Shown here: in pieces, positions 17,385 through 25,376 of the stretch
Layout: each line of letters starts with the position of its first letter
Numbering within the stretch: position 1 is the stretch's first letter
Origin: Noviherbaspirillum_A sp963522035
GTDB lineage: Bacteria > Pseudomonadota > Gammaproteobacteria > Burkholderiales > Burkholderiaceae_D
DNA length: 64,000 nucleotides
Assembly (NCBI GenBank): GCA_963522035.1
Contig: CAUQYP010000002.1
Coordinates: 1-64,000 of the forward strand
Direction: 5' to 3'
Translations under genes and position numbers: made by a program
Notes under the pieces: generated by a model
What the model was told of the DNA's origin: nothing
What the model saw: the letters and a program-made list of their open reading frames with translations, nothing else
The model's database searches: none

Positions 17385-18296
17385 ATGTGGTTCAAGAACC
17401 TTCAGTTGTTACGGCTGCGGCCGCATTGGGACATGTCGGCGGCAAGGCTGGGCGAACTTCTTGCCAAGCAGGTGTTCCAGCCATGTAGCGGTCTGCAATC
17501 CGAGTCAATCGGCTGGATCAGCCCCCGCGACGACGGACAACTGGTCTATGCCTTCAACCGCCAGTTCCTCATCTCCTTGGCCATCGAGAAAAAGAATCTT
17601 CCGGATCAGACCGTGAAGCAGAAGGTTAAGGAAAAAGCCGCCGAACTGGAAAACCAGCAAGGCTTCAAACCCGGCAAGAAGCAGTTAAAGGAACTTAAGG
17701 AGCAGGTCATTGACGACTTGCTGCCCAAAGCCTTCCCGGTGCGCTCCACCATCCAGGTCTGGATCGACCCGGTCAACGGCTGGATTGGCATCGATGCGTC
17801 GTCGCCAGCCAAGGCTGAGCTCGTGTTCAAGTATCTGGTAAAGGTCGTCGAGCAGCTTCCCGTCTCCAGTTTGCGCCTGTGCCGTTCCACCACCACCGCC
17901 ATGACGGAGTGGCTGTCCGAAGATGAGGCCCCCGGCGCATTCACGGTCGACAATGAAGCTGAACTGCAGTCAGTGAGCGAAGGCAAGGCCACGGTTAAAT
18001 ACACCCGCCATGCGCTGGATGCGCAGGATGTGCGCAATCACATCGTCGCCGGCAAGCAGTGCCTGAATCTGGCCATGACATGGAATGCAAAGATCTCATT
18101 TGTCCTGTCCGGCAATACCACTATCAAGCGCATCCGGCCGCTAGATGTGGTGAAGAACCACGCCGACCCGACCGCCAAGGGTTCAGAGGAAGTATTCGAC
18201 TCGGACTGGGCGCTGATGACGGGCGAACTCAACAACCTGATCGGCGGACTGATCGACGCCCTGGGCGGCGAAGTCCAGGAAGAACTGGCTGCCTGA
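17385..18296 (+). CDS. rdgC: Recombination-associated protein RdgC
   Basis: A 303-residue protein matching RdgC in full length and in the hallmark start MWFKNLQLLRL. RdgC forms a ring around double-stranded DNA and modulates RecA filament formation; host copies are chromosomal, but plasmid copies are known. The central charged region (about 70-110) and the C-terminal ALMTGELNNLIGGLIDALGGE also fit. It has a strong promoter and is followed after one base by a small gene, with a third overlapping, so it leads a short operon. Together with UmuDC and YqaJ it forms a recombination and repair set. Confidence 0.95.
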   Translation: MWFKNLQLLRLRPHWDMSAARLGELLAKQVFQPCSGLQSESIGWISPRDDGQLVYAFNRQFLISLAIEKKNLPDQTVKQKVKEKAAELENQQGFKPGKKQLKELKEQVIDDLLPKAFPVRSTIQVWIDPVNGWIGIDASSPAKAELVFKYLVKVVEQLPVSSLRLCRSTTTAMTEWLSEDEAPGAFTVDNEAELQSVSEGKATVKYTRHALDAQDVRNHIVAGKQCLNLAMTWNAKISFVLSGNTTIKRIRPLDVVKNHADPTAKGSEEVFDSDWALMTGELNNLIGGLIDALGGEVQEELAA

Positions 18297-18297
18297 T

Positions 18298-18489
18298 ATG
18301 AAAAACCATGTCACCCAGCATCGTGAACTGGATCACCCGGCCTCCAACAAGGCACTGATGACCACGCCCCCCATGACCCGGCAGCAGCACGAGCAAATCC
18401 GTAAGCAGCAGCGCGATACCCGACGCCGCATTGAGGAAGCCAACGATGCACGCGAACTGCGCCGTGCAACATCGGTGTACTCCGCATGA
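18298..18489 (+). CDS. Small charged helical protein behind rdgC
   Basis: A 63-residue, highly charged protein with a probable single long helix (RQQHEQIRKQQRDTRRRIEE, about 28-47). ATG 18298 follows the rdgC stop by one base, and the end overlaps the next gene (ATGA), so all three are translationally coupled. Function unknown; a role with RdgC is suggested only by position. Confidence 0.6.
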   Translation: MKNHVTQHRELDHPASNKALMTTPPMTRQQHEQIRKQQRDTRRRIEEANDARELRRATSVYSA

Positions 18490-18878
18490 ACATTCCACGC
18501 GCTGAACACGATCCGGTCGATTCGCTGCGTTGGCCGGCGGCGGACGAAACCTACATCGTCCATATGCTCATCGAGCAGCATCCGGCCGTGTTGACCTCTC
18601 TGCGGCCATGGTTCATCACCTTCAATGCGTACTGTGGTGAACCAACCGACGGCTACCCTGGCGAATACCGGTTTCATTTCTACGAACCGTTTCCGGTGGA
18701 AGAATTTCCCCCCCATAGCCCCGTGCACATCTATGAAATCGTACGCCAATATGGCATCGGCGGGATGGCCCATGAAGCCGGCTATGCCACCCCCGAGGAA
18801 TACCTCCGGGACATGATTTCGTGCGCCGGCTACGCCAACCTCTTCATCGCAAACATCCAGGGCGCGAGCCGCGCCTGA
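18486..18878 (+). CDS. Hypothetical protein, third gene of the rdgC operon
   Basis: A 130-residue acidic soluble protein with many aromatic residues (DSLRWPAADETYIVHML near the start, then HFYEPFPVEEFPP). No catalytic motif or signal peptide is seen. It overlaps the preceding gene by four bases and precedes an XRE-type regulator gene by 30 bases. Confidence 0.65.
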   Translation: MNIPRAEHDPVDSLRWPAADETYIVHMLIEQHPAVLTSLRPWFITFNAYCGEPTDGYPGEYRFHFYEPFPVEEFPPHSPVHIYEIVRQYGIGGMAHEAGYATPEEYLRDMISCAGYANLFIANIQGASRA

Positions 18879-18908
18879 GCCCTTTTTTCTGATCGGTATA
18901 TCCCCACC

Positions 18909-19235
18909 ATGCAAATCCAAGCAATAGCAGAATCCCAGTCCGGCGCCATCGTCCAACCGCCCTCGCTGGGTGAATTCCTGAAACGGACCCGGATGTCCCA
19001 GCGAGGCGCTAGCGGCCGCCCGTTGACCATCAGCGACATCAAGCGCCGCAGCTCGCTGTCACTCCCGGTGCTGAGCAAGCTCGAAGCGGGCAAGATCCGC
19101 GATCCGAAGTTCAGCACCATCGTCGAGGTCAGCAAGGCATACGGTCTGGCATACGAAGCGCTTGCCTACTTTGTCCAGGATATCGCAGCCGCCCGGCAAA
19201 CCGGACCTCAGACAAGTCACGAAATCGCGCACTGA
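18909..19235 (+). CDS. XRE-family helix-turn-helix regulator
   Basis: A 108-residue protein with a Cro/CI-type helix-turn-helix at about 20-80: SLGEFLKRTRMSQ, an insertion, LTISDIKRRSSLSLPVLSKLEAGKI, then PKFSTIVEVSKAYGL. The insertion between helices 1 and 2 is longer than usual. It probably represses nearby genes; the palindromes at 16060-16164 are possible targets, which is speculative. It could be co-transcribed with the rdgC operon. Confidence 0.82.
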   Translation: MQIQAIAESQSGAIVQPPSLGEFLKRTRMSQRGASGRPLTISDIKRRSSLSLPVLSKLEAGKIRDPKFSTIVEVSKAYGLAYEALAYFVQDIAAARQTGPQTSHEIAH

Positions 19236-19251
19236 TCCGCTTACAAATTAC

Positions 19252-19265
19252 TGTCATGCATATCC
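19252..19265 (+). promoter_or_regulatory. TGT-N4-CAT leader element
   Basis: TGT CATG CATATCC lies 105 bases before the preferred start of the CAP-domain lipoprotein (72 before the alternative start). Confidence 0.45.
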
Positions 19266-19356
19266 GAGGACCAGATGAAATCGCAAGGTCTGGACTCCTC
19301 TCCAACTCTTTAGAAAGCACATCATGTTCAACACCACCAAGGCAGGAAATTTCACC

Positions 19357-20487
19357 ATGAAGAAACAGGCAATTCTCGTTGCAATCATTGCAGGTCTGAC
19401 GCTCGCAGGCTGTGGCGGCGGCGGTGGCGGTGATTCATCGACAAACACGGCGACCGGCGGCCCCGTTGGCGCAAACGTCAACACCGGAAGCAGCGCCAAC
19501 ACTGGCACGTCGGGTGGCAGCAGCGATACCGTGCCATCAACCATCACGCTTGCCTCCAGCATTGCAGTTGATCCGGTAACGTCGGTTCCGGCTGCGCAGT
19601 ATGCATCGACCCTCGAAGAAGCAGCCATTTTTACTGCGTTGAATGACTTGCGCGGTGCGATGGGCATTGGTTTGTTGCAGCAAAGCCTGAAGCTCGATAT
19701 TGCAGCAGGAAATCACGACTTCTTCATCGTGAAAAACGAGTTGTACAAGGATGCGACGTACATGCGTTCCACCATCAACGGCATCCTGGCACCGCACTAC
19801 GAAAATCCGGCGCTGTTCGGCTTTACCGGCCAAGCGCCAGCGGATCGTGCCGTCTTTGCACAGTACACGGGCTCGATTGCCGAGAACGTCACGGTCAATA
19901 CTCCCGCAGGCGACTGTGCGAAGAACCTGATCAACACGGTCTATCACCTGATTTCACTGGTGAACTGGTATCGTGAAGTCGGCATCTCGGTTACGCCGGG
20001 TAAGGTCTGCTCGATCGTCCTGGGCCATGACGCTGCCAACGACATGAAACCGCAACTGCCAAAAGCAGGCACGGTGTCGGTAACGCCTTCGGCTGGCCAG
20101 ACGGGTGTGGAACATACGTTCTTCAACCAGATGGAAGTACCAACCCCGGCTGCGGATATTGGTGTCGGTACCGGCGTAGGTCGCCCGGTGCTGGTCAACC
20201 TGTATTCGCAAGGTGCGGAAACGCTGGCGCCGACCGATGTGGGCGTCATCAGCTACACGATGACAAGGGTCAGCGATGGTGCCGCAGTTGATGCACGTAT
20301 CCTGGCCGCGCCCGGTGTGCTGTCCATGGGTGCAACACTGACCTCGGACGCCAACATCAGCGCACCTGGTAACGTCGTTCTGCTGCCGACCAGCCCGCTG
20401 GACGCTGGCACCGCCTACAAAGTCACCTTTGTGGGTTCGGTCAAGCAAGGCCCTGTTGGCAAGACATGGACGTTCACAACGAAGTAA
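19357..20487 (+). CDS. CAP-domain-like lipoprotein with Ig-like C-terminus
   Basis: A 376-residue protein. The start at 19357 gives a normal lipoprotein signal (MKKQAILVAIIAGLTLAGCG, Cys19); the ATG at 19324 would add 11 polar residues. A Gly/Ser/Thr-rich linker leads to a domain at about 85-240 resembling the CAP/SCP (cysteine-rich secretory) fold: FTALNDLRGAMGIG, QSLKLDIAAGNHDFF, and SIAENVTVN. The last 90 residues look like a bacterial Ig-like domain ending TWTFTTK. It is probably displayed on the cell surface. It has its own leader element and terminator. Confidence 0.72.
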   Translation: MKKQAILVAIIAGLTLAGCGGGGGGDSSTNTATGGPVGANVNTGSSANTGTSGGSSDTVPSTITLASSIAVDPVTSVPAAQYASTLEEAAIFTALNDLRGAMGIGLLQQSLKLDIAAGNHDFFIVKNELYKDATYMRSTINGILAPHYENPALFGFTGQAPADRAVFAQYTGSIAENVTVNTPAGDCAKNLINTVYHLISLVNWYREVGISVTPGKVCSIVLGHDAANDMKPQLPKAGTVSVTPSAGQTGVEHTFFNQMEVPTPAADIGVGTGVGRPVLVNLYSQGAETLAPTDVGVISYTMTRVSDGAAVDARILAAPGVLSMGATLTSDANISAPGNVVLLPTSPLDAGTAYKVTFVGSVKQGPVGKTWTFTTK

Positions 20488-20526
20488 TCGTACTTCCGAA
20501 CCTTTCTCGGGTTCTGCACTAAGCCA

Positions 20527-20556
20527 AGGCTCATTTCTGCGGAAATGGGCCTTTTT
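20527..20556 (+). terminator. Intrinsic terminator after the CAP-domain gene
   Basis: Stem AGGCTCATTTC with GAAATGGGCCT (one mismatch), then a T-rich run. Confidence 0.82.
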
Positions 20557-20577
20557 CTTTTGCGGCTTAGGAAAGCA

Positions 20578-20591
20578 TGTTGGTCATTTCT
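20578..20591 (+). promoter_or_regulatory. TGT-N4-CAT leader element
   Basis: TGT TGGT CATTTCT, 86 bases before the ATG at 20664 and 22 after the preceding terminator. Confidence 0.5.
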
Positions 20592-20663
20592 CTCTGCAAG
20601 AGTTCAACGGGACCATCCCGCCTTCTCTCGGCTTTCGAGAACCCAACCTTTCAGGAGAATCAA

Positions 20664-21140
20664 ATGCACGCAGTTCAATCCAGCCTCGCCGTATCCCAAC
20701 GCATTATCCCCGGTACGCCCACGCCACAACGTGATCCGCACATGATTGCTATGTACTCCGCTTTCATAATGGAAGGCATGCATGACAAGGACTACGACGC
20801 CGTGCTGGCTGCATGGAATGGCGGCTGCGTCGAACTTGTCTGGGAGGTCGTGGGCTTCGTGCCCTACCTGGTGGACGCCATCAACGCAGTTACCAGTGCA
20901 TGCGGCGACGATCTGGAGTATCCCGGCGTGCTGGAATACGAAGTGGCCTCGCCGTTTGGCCTCTGGATTGCCCAGACAGTGACCGCAACCCGATCGATGC
21001 CTGCTCCCGACGCATGCCGCACCATGCTCGACAACTCGATCGTGGAGTTCTTTGCCAGGCACCAGACCGACGAGCGCATCGCCCAGATCAAGGCAGCTGT
21101 CACAGCGCATGCCGCTACTACTCCTGCGACAAGCCATTAG
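20664..21140 (+). CDS. Hypothetical cytoplasmic protein
   Basis: A 158-residue acidic protein. ATG 20664 follows CAGGAG (20652-20657) and fits better than upstream starts that lack a ribosome binding site. Helical throughout, with DYDAVLAAWNGGCVELVWEV and LEYEVASPFGLWIAQTV as recognisable features, but no known motif. It is a single-gene unit with its own leader element and terminator. Confidence 0.68.
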   Translation: MHAVQSSLAVSQRIIPGTPTPQRDPHMIAMYSAFIMEGMHDKDYDAVLAAWNGGCVELVWEVVGFVPYLVDAINAVTSACGDDLEYPGVLEYEVASPFGLWIAQTVTATRSMPAPDACRTMLDNSIVEFFARHQTDERIAQIKAAVTAHAATTPATSH

Positions 21141-21171
21141 GTCTCGGCACCGCACGTTCTAACCACCACAC

Positions 21172-21202
21172 AGCCCGGTTCCATTCTTGGACCGGGCTTT
21201 TT
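21172..21202 (+). terminator. Intrinsic terminator
   Basis: Stem AGCCCGGT with ACCGGGCT, extended inward by CC/GG, then TTTTT. Confidence 0.87.
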
Positions 21203-21341
21203 CCTTTTCGGGATTGGTTACATGTTTCGGTCAGTTCATACAATTCCTTACACCCTTTGGCTGAAGATTTCGCTATCGTGCTGCCTAGAAGAACGCAGCA
21301 AGTCGTTGCACTTCGATTGATCAACAACTACTGAGGTCCTC

Positions 21342-21683
21342 ATGAAAAAACTGTCTGCTCTGATCGCCGCTACCCTGTTCGCCGGTGTTGCCTTTGCCCA
21401 GGCGCCTGCTGTCGTTACCGAACCGGCTGCCAAAAGTGAGCTGGCAACCAAGGGCGATGTGAAGGCCGCTGCGAAAGTCGAGAAGTCTGAAATTAAGGCA
21501 ACCGAGAAGATCAACAAGGCCGTGGCGGATCAGGCTGTAACCGAGACCAAGGCCGATGCCAAAGCAGCCAAGACTAAAGCCAGTGCAGAAGCCAAGGCCG
21601 ACAAGAAGATCCTGGCTGCCAAGAAGGATGTTGCTGACACCCAAGTCGACGCAGCCGCCAAGGTTCACAAAGAGCATAAGTAA
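21342..21683 (+). CDS. Exported Ala/Lys-rich protein
   Basis: A 113-residue protein with a signal peptide (1-19, ending AFA). The mature part is almost only Ala, Lys, Glu, Asp, Thr and Val in repeating A-K-x-E patterns and should form a long helix. It resembles the small alanine/lysine-rich periplasmic proteins common in Burkholderiales. A role in nucleoid, envelope or stress physiology cannot be deduced. Confidence 0.7.
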   Translation: MKKLSALIAATLFAGVAFAQAPAVVTEPAAKSELATKGDVKAAAKVEKSEIKATEKINKAVADQAVTETKADAKAAKTKASAEAKADKKILAAKKDVADTQVDAAAKVHKEHK

Positions 21684-21735
21684 TGGCATGATGCTGGCCT
21701 CGCTGATGGCGCTCAGCGAGGCGTAGCAGGAGAAG

Positions 21736-21770
21736 CACCGCGGCGAGAAATCGCTAGCGGTGTTTTTTTT
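21736..21770 (+). terminator. Intrinsic terminator
   Basis: CACCGC ... GCGGTG stem with inner GCGA/TCGC pairing and eight T. Confidence 0.8.
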
Positions 21771-21834
21771 CGTTCCGCGGAATCGATCTTTTTCGCGCGG
21801 AGCATTTTGGACCACGCTTTTTTAGCCTGAACTT

Positions 21835-21866
21835 GCCCCGCCCATCCTCTATGCCGGGGCTTTTTT
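21835..21866 (+). terminator. Second intrinsic terminator 70 bases downstream
   Basis: GCCCCG ... CGGGGC then TTTTTT. The 64 bases between the two terminators hold no gene and may be a deletion scar. Confidence 0.78.
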
Positions 21867-21922
21867 CTTTTTGCGGGAACATTTAAGTTTAGTCGACGTG
21901 TTTCCCCTTGCCTGGTATTCCA

Positions 21923-21936
21923 TGTTGGCCATTTCC
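21923..21936 (+). promoter_or_regulatory. TGT-N4-CAT leader element
   Basis: TGT TGGC CATTTCC, 69 bases before the ATG at 21992. Confidence 0.5.
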
Positions 21937-21991
21937 ATTCGTAACCCGAACCCGCAACAGCGGATAACTCAAACCAACGATGGAGAAACAC

Positions 21992-22747
21992 ATGAACGAC
22001 CAACAAGGGAATAACAAGGCCGAACATCCTCAGGCGTGCAACCTTTATAGTCACAAGGAACATGGGGGCGTCTACGAGGTTTCTACCGGGGACGATGGAC
22101 TGATTGCGATCTGGCCGCAGGGAGGGGGTTTTCAACGGCTCCTGTCCGCGGAGGATTTCGCTAGTCAATATGTTGTGGCACCGGTGCTTGTCATGCGCCG
22201 CGGCACGGTAACGGCGGAATTTCTTGCTGAAGACGTGGTGCTTCCATGCTTCAGCGATGGCAGCGCCTGGAACGGCTGGGGCATGCCTCGCTTTGACAAA
22301 GACACTGCTCTGAAAATCGTTTCGCTCATGCCAGATTTGTCCTATAACGAGGCGACCGGCATCATTACCTTGCAGTTCGTGGGGGAGGAGCCGGAAGTCT
22401 ATCGGCCTCAGACAATCACCTGCGAGGGCGAGGCGGTCGAAGTCTACGAAATCGGCGGCGGCTGGACGTGGGATAGCGTCAAATTCCCGGATACGGATGC
22501 CGATGACCCGCTAGGCCAGAAAGCCTATGAAAAGAGCATCCTGCTCTTGTCGTCAGACTTTCCGGACGATCCTGCTGCTAAGGGGGTGTCGGTTGGGCAG
22601 GCAATTGACCAGGTAACGTCCGCAGTTCACGGTACGGTCGTTGGTGCTGCGCCGGGCCGGCTTCTTGTGAAGTGGGAAGGGGCAGGCCAAAGCGCTGTAG
22701 GGAAGCTCGTGATTTACGACGGCTCAGCGGAGCGCAAAAAAGTCTGA
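21992..22747 (+). CDS. Hypothetical protein of mixed alpha/beta type
   Basis: A 251-residue acidic protein of unknown function. ATG 21992 is preferred to 21980 because GGAGA (21984-21988) lies just upstream of it. It contains beta-rich segments (YEVSTGDDGLIAIWPQGGGF and GGGWTWDSVKFPD) and ends KLVIYDGSAERKKV. It is rich in Gly-Gly and Trp, with no signal peptide. The 3' end overlaps a possible small second gene. Confidence 0.65.
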   Translation: MNDQQGNNKAEHPQACNLYSHKEHGGVYEVSTGDDGLIAIWPQGGGFQRLLSAEDFASQYVVAPVLVMRRGTVTAEFLAEDVVLPCFSDGSAWNGWGMPRFDKDTALKIVSLMPDLSYNEATGIITLQFVGEEPEVYRPQTITCEGEAVEVYEIGGGWTWDSVKFPDTDADDPLGQKAYEKSILLLSSDFPDDPAAKGVSVGQAIDQVTSAVHGTVVGAAPGRLLVKWEGAGQSAVGKLVIYDGSAERKKV

Positions 22748-22872
22748 ATGAGCTGACAGCCTTGCTCACCGCGCTGTATGAAACGCAGCCGGCAACAGCT
22801 GACGTGGCTGACTTTTTGAAAAAACGCGGCTTTGTCGATGCCGCTGAGGTGCTTGCCGCATCTCGTGAGTAA
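22672..22872 (+). CDS. Possible small protein overlapping the previous gene
   Basis: A frame from GTG 22672 to 22872 whose last 43 residues look protein-like (NELTALLTALYETQPATADV then ADFLKKRGFVDAAEVLAASRE), while the first part is an out-of-frame read of the upstream gene. No clear start lies in the non-overlapping part. It may be translated from an unusual CTG at 22742 or be the remnant of a fusion partner. It ends just before a strong terminator. Confidence 0.4.
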   Translation: MGRGRPKRCREARDLRRLSGAQKSLNELTALLTALYETQPATADVADFLKKRGFVDAAEVLAASRE

Positions 22873-22884
22873 TTATTTTTCCGA

Positions 22885-22917
22885 CCCGACACTCCTGTTC
22901 TGGAGAGTCGGGTTTTT
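22885..22917 (+). terminator. Intrinsic terminator
   Basis: CCCGACACTCC with GGAGAGTCGGG (one mismatch), then TTTTT. Confidence 0.85.
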
Positions 22918-22974
22918 CCATGGATAAAAGAACGATGCAGTGTCGCTTCCCTTTATCTCAGGGTCGATTCAATG

Positions 22975-23256
22975 TCAGACGCGGAACTGTTCCTTGTCCT
23001 GTCCAGCCAGCCAATTTGGCATGCGGCCACGTCCGCTCCAAGTGTCACCCGTCTGTGAATTGCGGAATTGGACGATGCCAGATTTCTTTACCGCGCCTTT
23101 TTTGCCTTTCGGCTGCAAGTCGTCAACGGTAATGCCGTACTCCTGCATCAGATCGCGAATTCGCTGAATTGCCCCGGTCAATTCATTTTCGCGCTGCGCT
23201 GCTGCTTGCTGCTGGAGTTGTTCGATCTGCGCTTGGATTTCTTTGAAACTTGCCAT
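22975..23256 (-). CDS. H-NS-family nucleoid protein / xenogeneic silencer
   Basis: A 93-residue protein of the betaproteobacterial H-NS type. An N-terminal coiled coil (about 5-45, IEQLQQQAAAQRENELTGAI) would drive oligomerisation. A basic linker (KGKKGAVKKSG) leads to the C-terminal AT-hook-like core TWSGRGRMPNWLAG that contacts the minor groove of AT-rich DNA. Plasmid-borne H-NS proteins silence foreign genes and reduce the fitness cost of carriage. Its upstream region contains two inverted repeats (23379-23403 and 23454-23485), suggesting feedback or external control. Confidence 0.92.
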   Translation of the reverse strand: MASFKEIQAQIEQLQQQAAAQRENELTGAIQRIRDLMQEYGITVDDLQPKGKKGAVKKSGIVQFRNSQTGDTWSGRGRMPNWLAGQDKEQFRV

Positions 23257-23378
23257 AGTGATTCCTCTCTTGTCGTTACAAAAAGCGCCTTCTTACGTTG
23301 GCGGACGCAGGTTATAACATATGGGCTAGTGAGCAAAGTCAATCCATCGGACCAATTGTTCAAAATCATCTTTGGAAT

Positions 23379-23403
23379 ACCGTTTTTAAATACATAAAAC
23401 GGT
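23379..23403. promoter_or_regulatory. Inverted repeat upstream of the H-NS gene
   Basis: ACCGTTTT-N9-AAAACGGT, 123 bases upstream of the H-NS start in an AT-rich stretch. Operator-like. Confidence 0.5.
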
Positions 23404-23453
23404 TTACCGATCTGCCTAATAAGTTGTCATAAATTTATTGTAGTTTGCCGTTC

Positions 23454-23485
23454 GCGGATTGCAATTGCTTGCGCTGGCAATCCGC
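23454..23485. promoter_or_regulatory. Inverted repeat GCGGATTGC-N14-GCAATCCGC
   Basis: Nine-base perfect arms in the divergent region between the H-NS gene and the gene at 23536. The arms share GGATTGC/GCAATCC with the palindromes at 16060 and 16145. Confidence 0.5.
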
Positions 23486-23535
23486 ATATCTTTTGGCGTG
23501 CGACATATCTCCCATACCAACACAAGGAGAAATGC

Positions 23536-24138
23536 ATGCCATTTTCAGCAGAAGTCATTCGCATCAAAGATCACAACGAAGACCATGAGGTCGGCGGGCT
23601 GGATTTGCCTGTCACCGTTACGCTGGCCACGGCACCGCAACACACCGCCGCAGCCGTCGAAATGGTGGAGGAAGGCCTCGGGGCGTTTTCCGCGATTGGG
23701 GCGTTCAACGTTCGTGCCATTTCACCCGGAAAGATTCAGTTCTCAACGTTTGGCAACGTCGCGCTCGGGCAGCACTTCACATGGAGTCATTCCGTCGACG
23801 TCGAACGGATCATCCTGGAGGCCCAGGCCAAAATTGAAAACGTCATTGAACGCAGCACACTTCTGGCGCTGAGAGAAGTGGCATCACGGCGGTGCTATGG
23901 CGTTGAGCCGGCGGCGCTTTTGCAACCTGTTCATGATCGAAAAGGGCGGGTCGTTCAATTTGGCGACTGGTGCCGGTTCTTTATTGTCGAAACCGGGAGG
24001 AGGGGGATTGGCTGGATAAGTAGTTTGAGTTGTCATCCCGTCAGACCATTGGGCGTTCGTCCGCTAAACGAACGCCTGATTGGTGCAATAGGCGCCCGCC
24101 CGGCAGAAATCGAGATCCTTTCCGATTTTCGCATTTAA
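23536..24138 (+). CDS. Hypothetical protein
   Basis: A 200-residue soluble protein of unknown function. ATG 23536 follows AAGGAGA. The first 110 residues are beta-rich (LPVTVTLATAPQHTAAAVEM and NVRAISPGKIQFSTFGNVAL); the C-terminal part has two cysteines and ends IEILSDFRI. It is divergent from the H-NS gene and shares its regulatory region, so control by H-NS or the palindrome-binding factor is likely. Confidence 0.65.
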   Translation: MPFSAEVIRIKDHNEDHEVGGLDLPVTVTLATAPQHTAAAVEMVEEGLGAFSAIGAFNVRAISPGKIQFSTFGNVALGQHFTWSHSVDVERIILEAQAKIENVIERSTLLALREVASRRCYGVEPAALLQPVHDRKGRVVQFGDWCRFFIVETGRRGIGWISSLSCHPVRPLGVRPLNERLIGAIGARPAEIEILSDFRI

Positions 24139-24148
24139 CGTAGTTCAC

Positions 24149-24177
24149 CGGCTCTCGATTCTTCGAGGGCCGTTTTT
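24149..24177 (+). terminator. Intrinsic terminator
   Basis: CGGCTCTCGA with TCGAGGGCCG (one mismatch), then TTTTTC. Confidence 0.78.
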
Positions 24178-24193
24178 CTTTGTTTCCTCGATT

Positions 24194-24207
24194 TGTCGCG
24201 CATCCCA
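24194..24207 (+). promoter_or_regulatory. TGT-N4-CAT leader element
   Basis: TGT CGCG CATCCCA, 129 bases before the ATG at 24323, the largest distance in the set. Confidence 0.42.
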
Positions 24208-24322
24208 GTGCTTGCGTTCTGGTGTGAACCATCTCTCCTTGCACATCAACACCGCCACACCCAGGCGAATTTCATAACCCTGTTCACCCCGGCCCAAATG
24301 GCCGTTCTTCAAGGAGTATTTC

Positions 24323-25147
24323 ATGTCAGCAGTAGTCCCCGCGCAGCAAATGCCTTTTGGCGAATTCGCCCAGGCAGCAACGGCAACACAGCTTCTCAAT
24401 CACGGCCGCAACTGGGAGATCTTCCTTCAAGGCTGCAGCCTCGGCTTCGCAGACGGGAGCCTGGAGGCAGCGCTGGCACAGGTACACGAGCGCGAAGTCA
24501 ACAATGCCCTCTACGCCAACTCGCCTAACGCCCCGGAATGGATGAAGGCAGACATGCCCTCGGTTGCGGTGCTGGCCGAGTATCCGCATGTGGCAGCGCG
24601 ATTTCCCGATGTCCGTGCCATGGTTGACGGCCGGCAGGCCGCCGACCTTCGGGATGTGCCGCTCGACCACCAGCAGTTCAACGCCTATATCGAGCAGTGC
24701 GTTTCCGAGATGGATGCATCGCTGCGCGAGCTGGTGGTATGTCCCGCCGGCCATGCCTGGAAACGGGTAGGGAAGCCACTACTGTGGAATGATGGCGATC
24801 CGCTTCACTCTACTCTGAATGGTGCATCTTTCTTCATTGGCCGCGCGGTGGTGGACGAACACGACGAGCACCAGTTCGCCATCGAGGTCCGGTATTTCTG
24901 GCAACGGCGAACCCTGCAAAGAAATGGCAGGACCGAGTCATTCGGCCACAATCAGCACCGGGCAACCCTTTGGGTTGACCAAGGCAGGCCGTTTGCGGGT
25001 ATGACCAAGAGCCTTCTGAAGCAATCGGCGTCGTTTTTCCATGCCGATGACACCAAAACGCTGGCCACCCAGGTCGCCGCGGCGATCGGCACGGTGCTTT
25101 CAACAGCTGGTCAAATCGTAAACACCGAAGATCCCGAGTTCGTCTAA
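24323..25147 (+). CDS. Hypothetical protein
   Basis: A 274-residue soluble protein that I do not recognise. ATG 24323 follows AAGGAGT. The middle is acidic and helical; the C-terminal half is beta-rich with many His and Arg (EVRYFWQRRTLQRNGRTESF). It is a single-gene unit with a leader element and its own terminator. Confidence 0.68.
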   Translation: MSAVVPAQQMPFGEFAQAATATQLLNHGRNWEIFLQGCSLGFADGSLEAALAQVHEREVNNALYANSPNAPEWMKADMPSVAVLAEYPHVAARFPDVRAMVDGRQAADLRDVPLDHQQFNAYIEQCVSEMDASLRELVVCPAGHAWKRVGKPLLWNDGDPLHSTLNGASFFIGRAVVDEHDEHQFAIEVRYFWQRRTLQRNGRTESFGHNQHRATLWVDQGRPFAGMTKSLLKQSASFFHADDTKTLATQVAAAIGTVLSTAGQIVNTEDPEFV

Positions 25148-25159
25148 ACAGTAACATCC

Positions 25160-25193
25160 GCCCCTTGTTCTCTTTCTGAGACAAGGGGCTTTT
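25160..25193 (+). terminator. Intrinsic terminator
   Basis: GCCCCTTGT ... ACAAGGGGC, then TTTT. Confidence 0.85.
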
Positions 25194-25376
25194 CATTTCG
25201 CAGAAGTATCAGATTGTTATACTGAAGTTTCCTAATGGAAAGTAAAATGGCGCTGATGATATCGATTCGATCTTCGTGCTGTCTTCCAGTCATCGGTCAG
25301 GCATTGGGCAATGTGACACGGAAGCCTATTTTTTAACTTACACTTACTGCCCAGCCTGCATTTGCTTCTCCACTTT

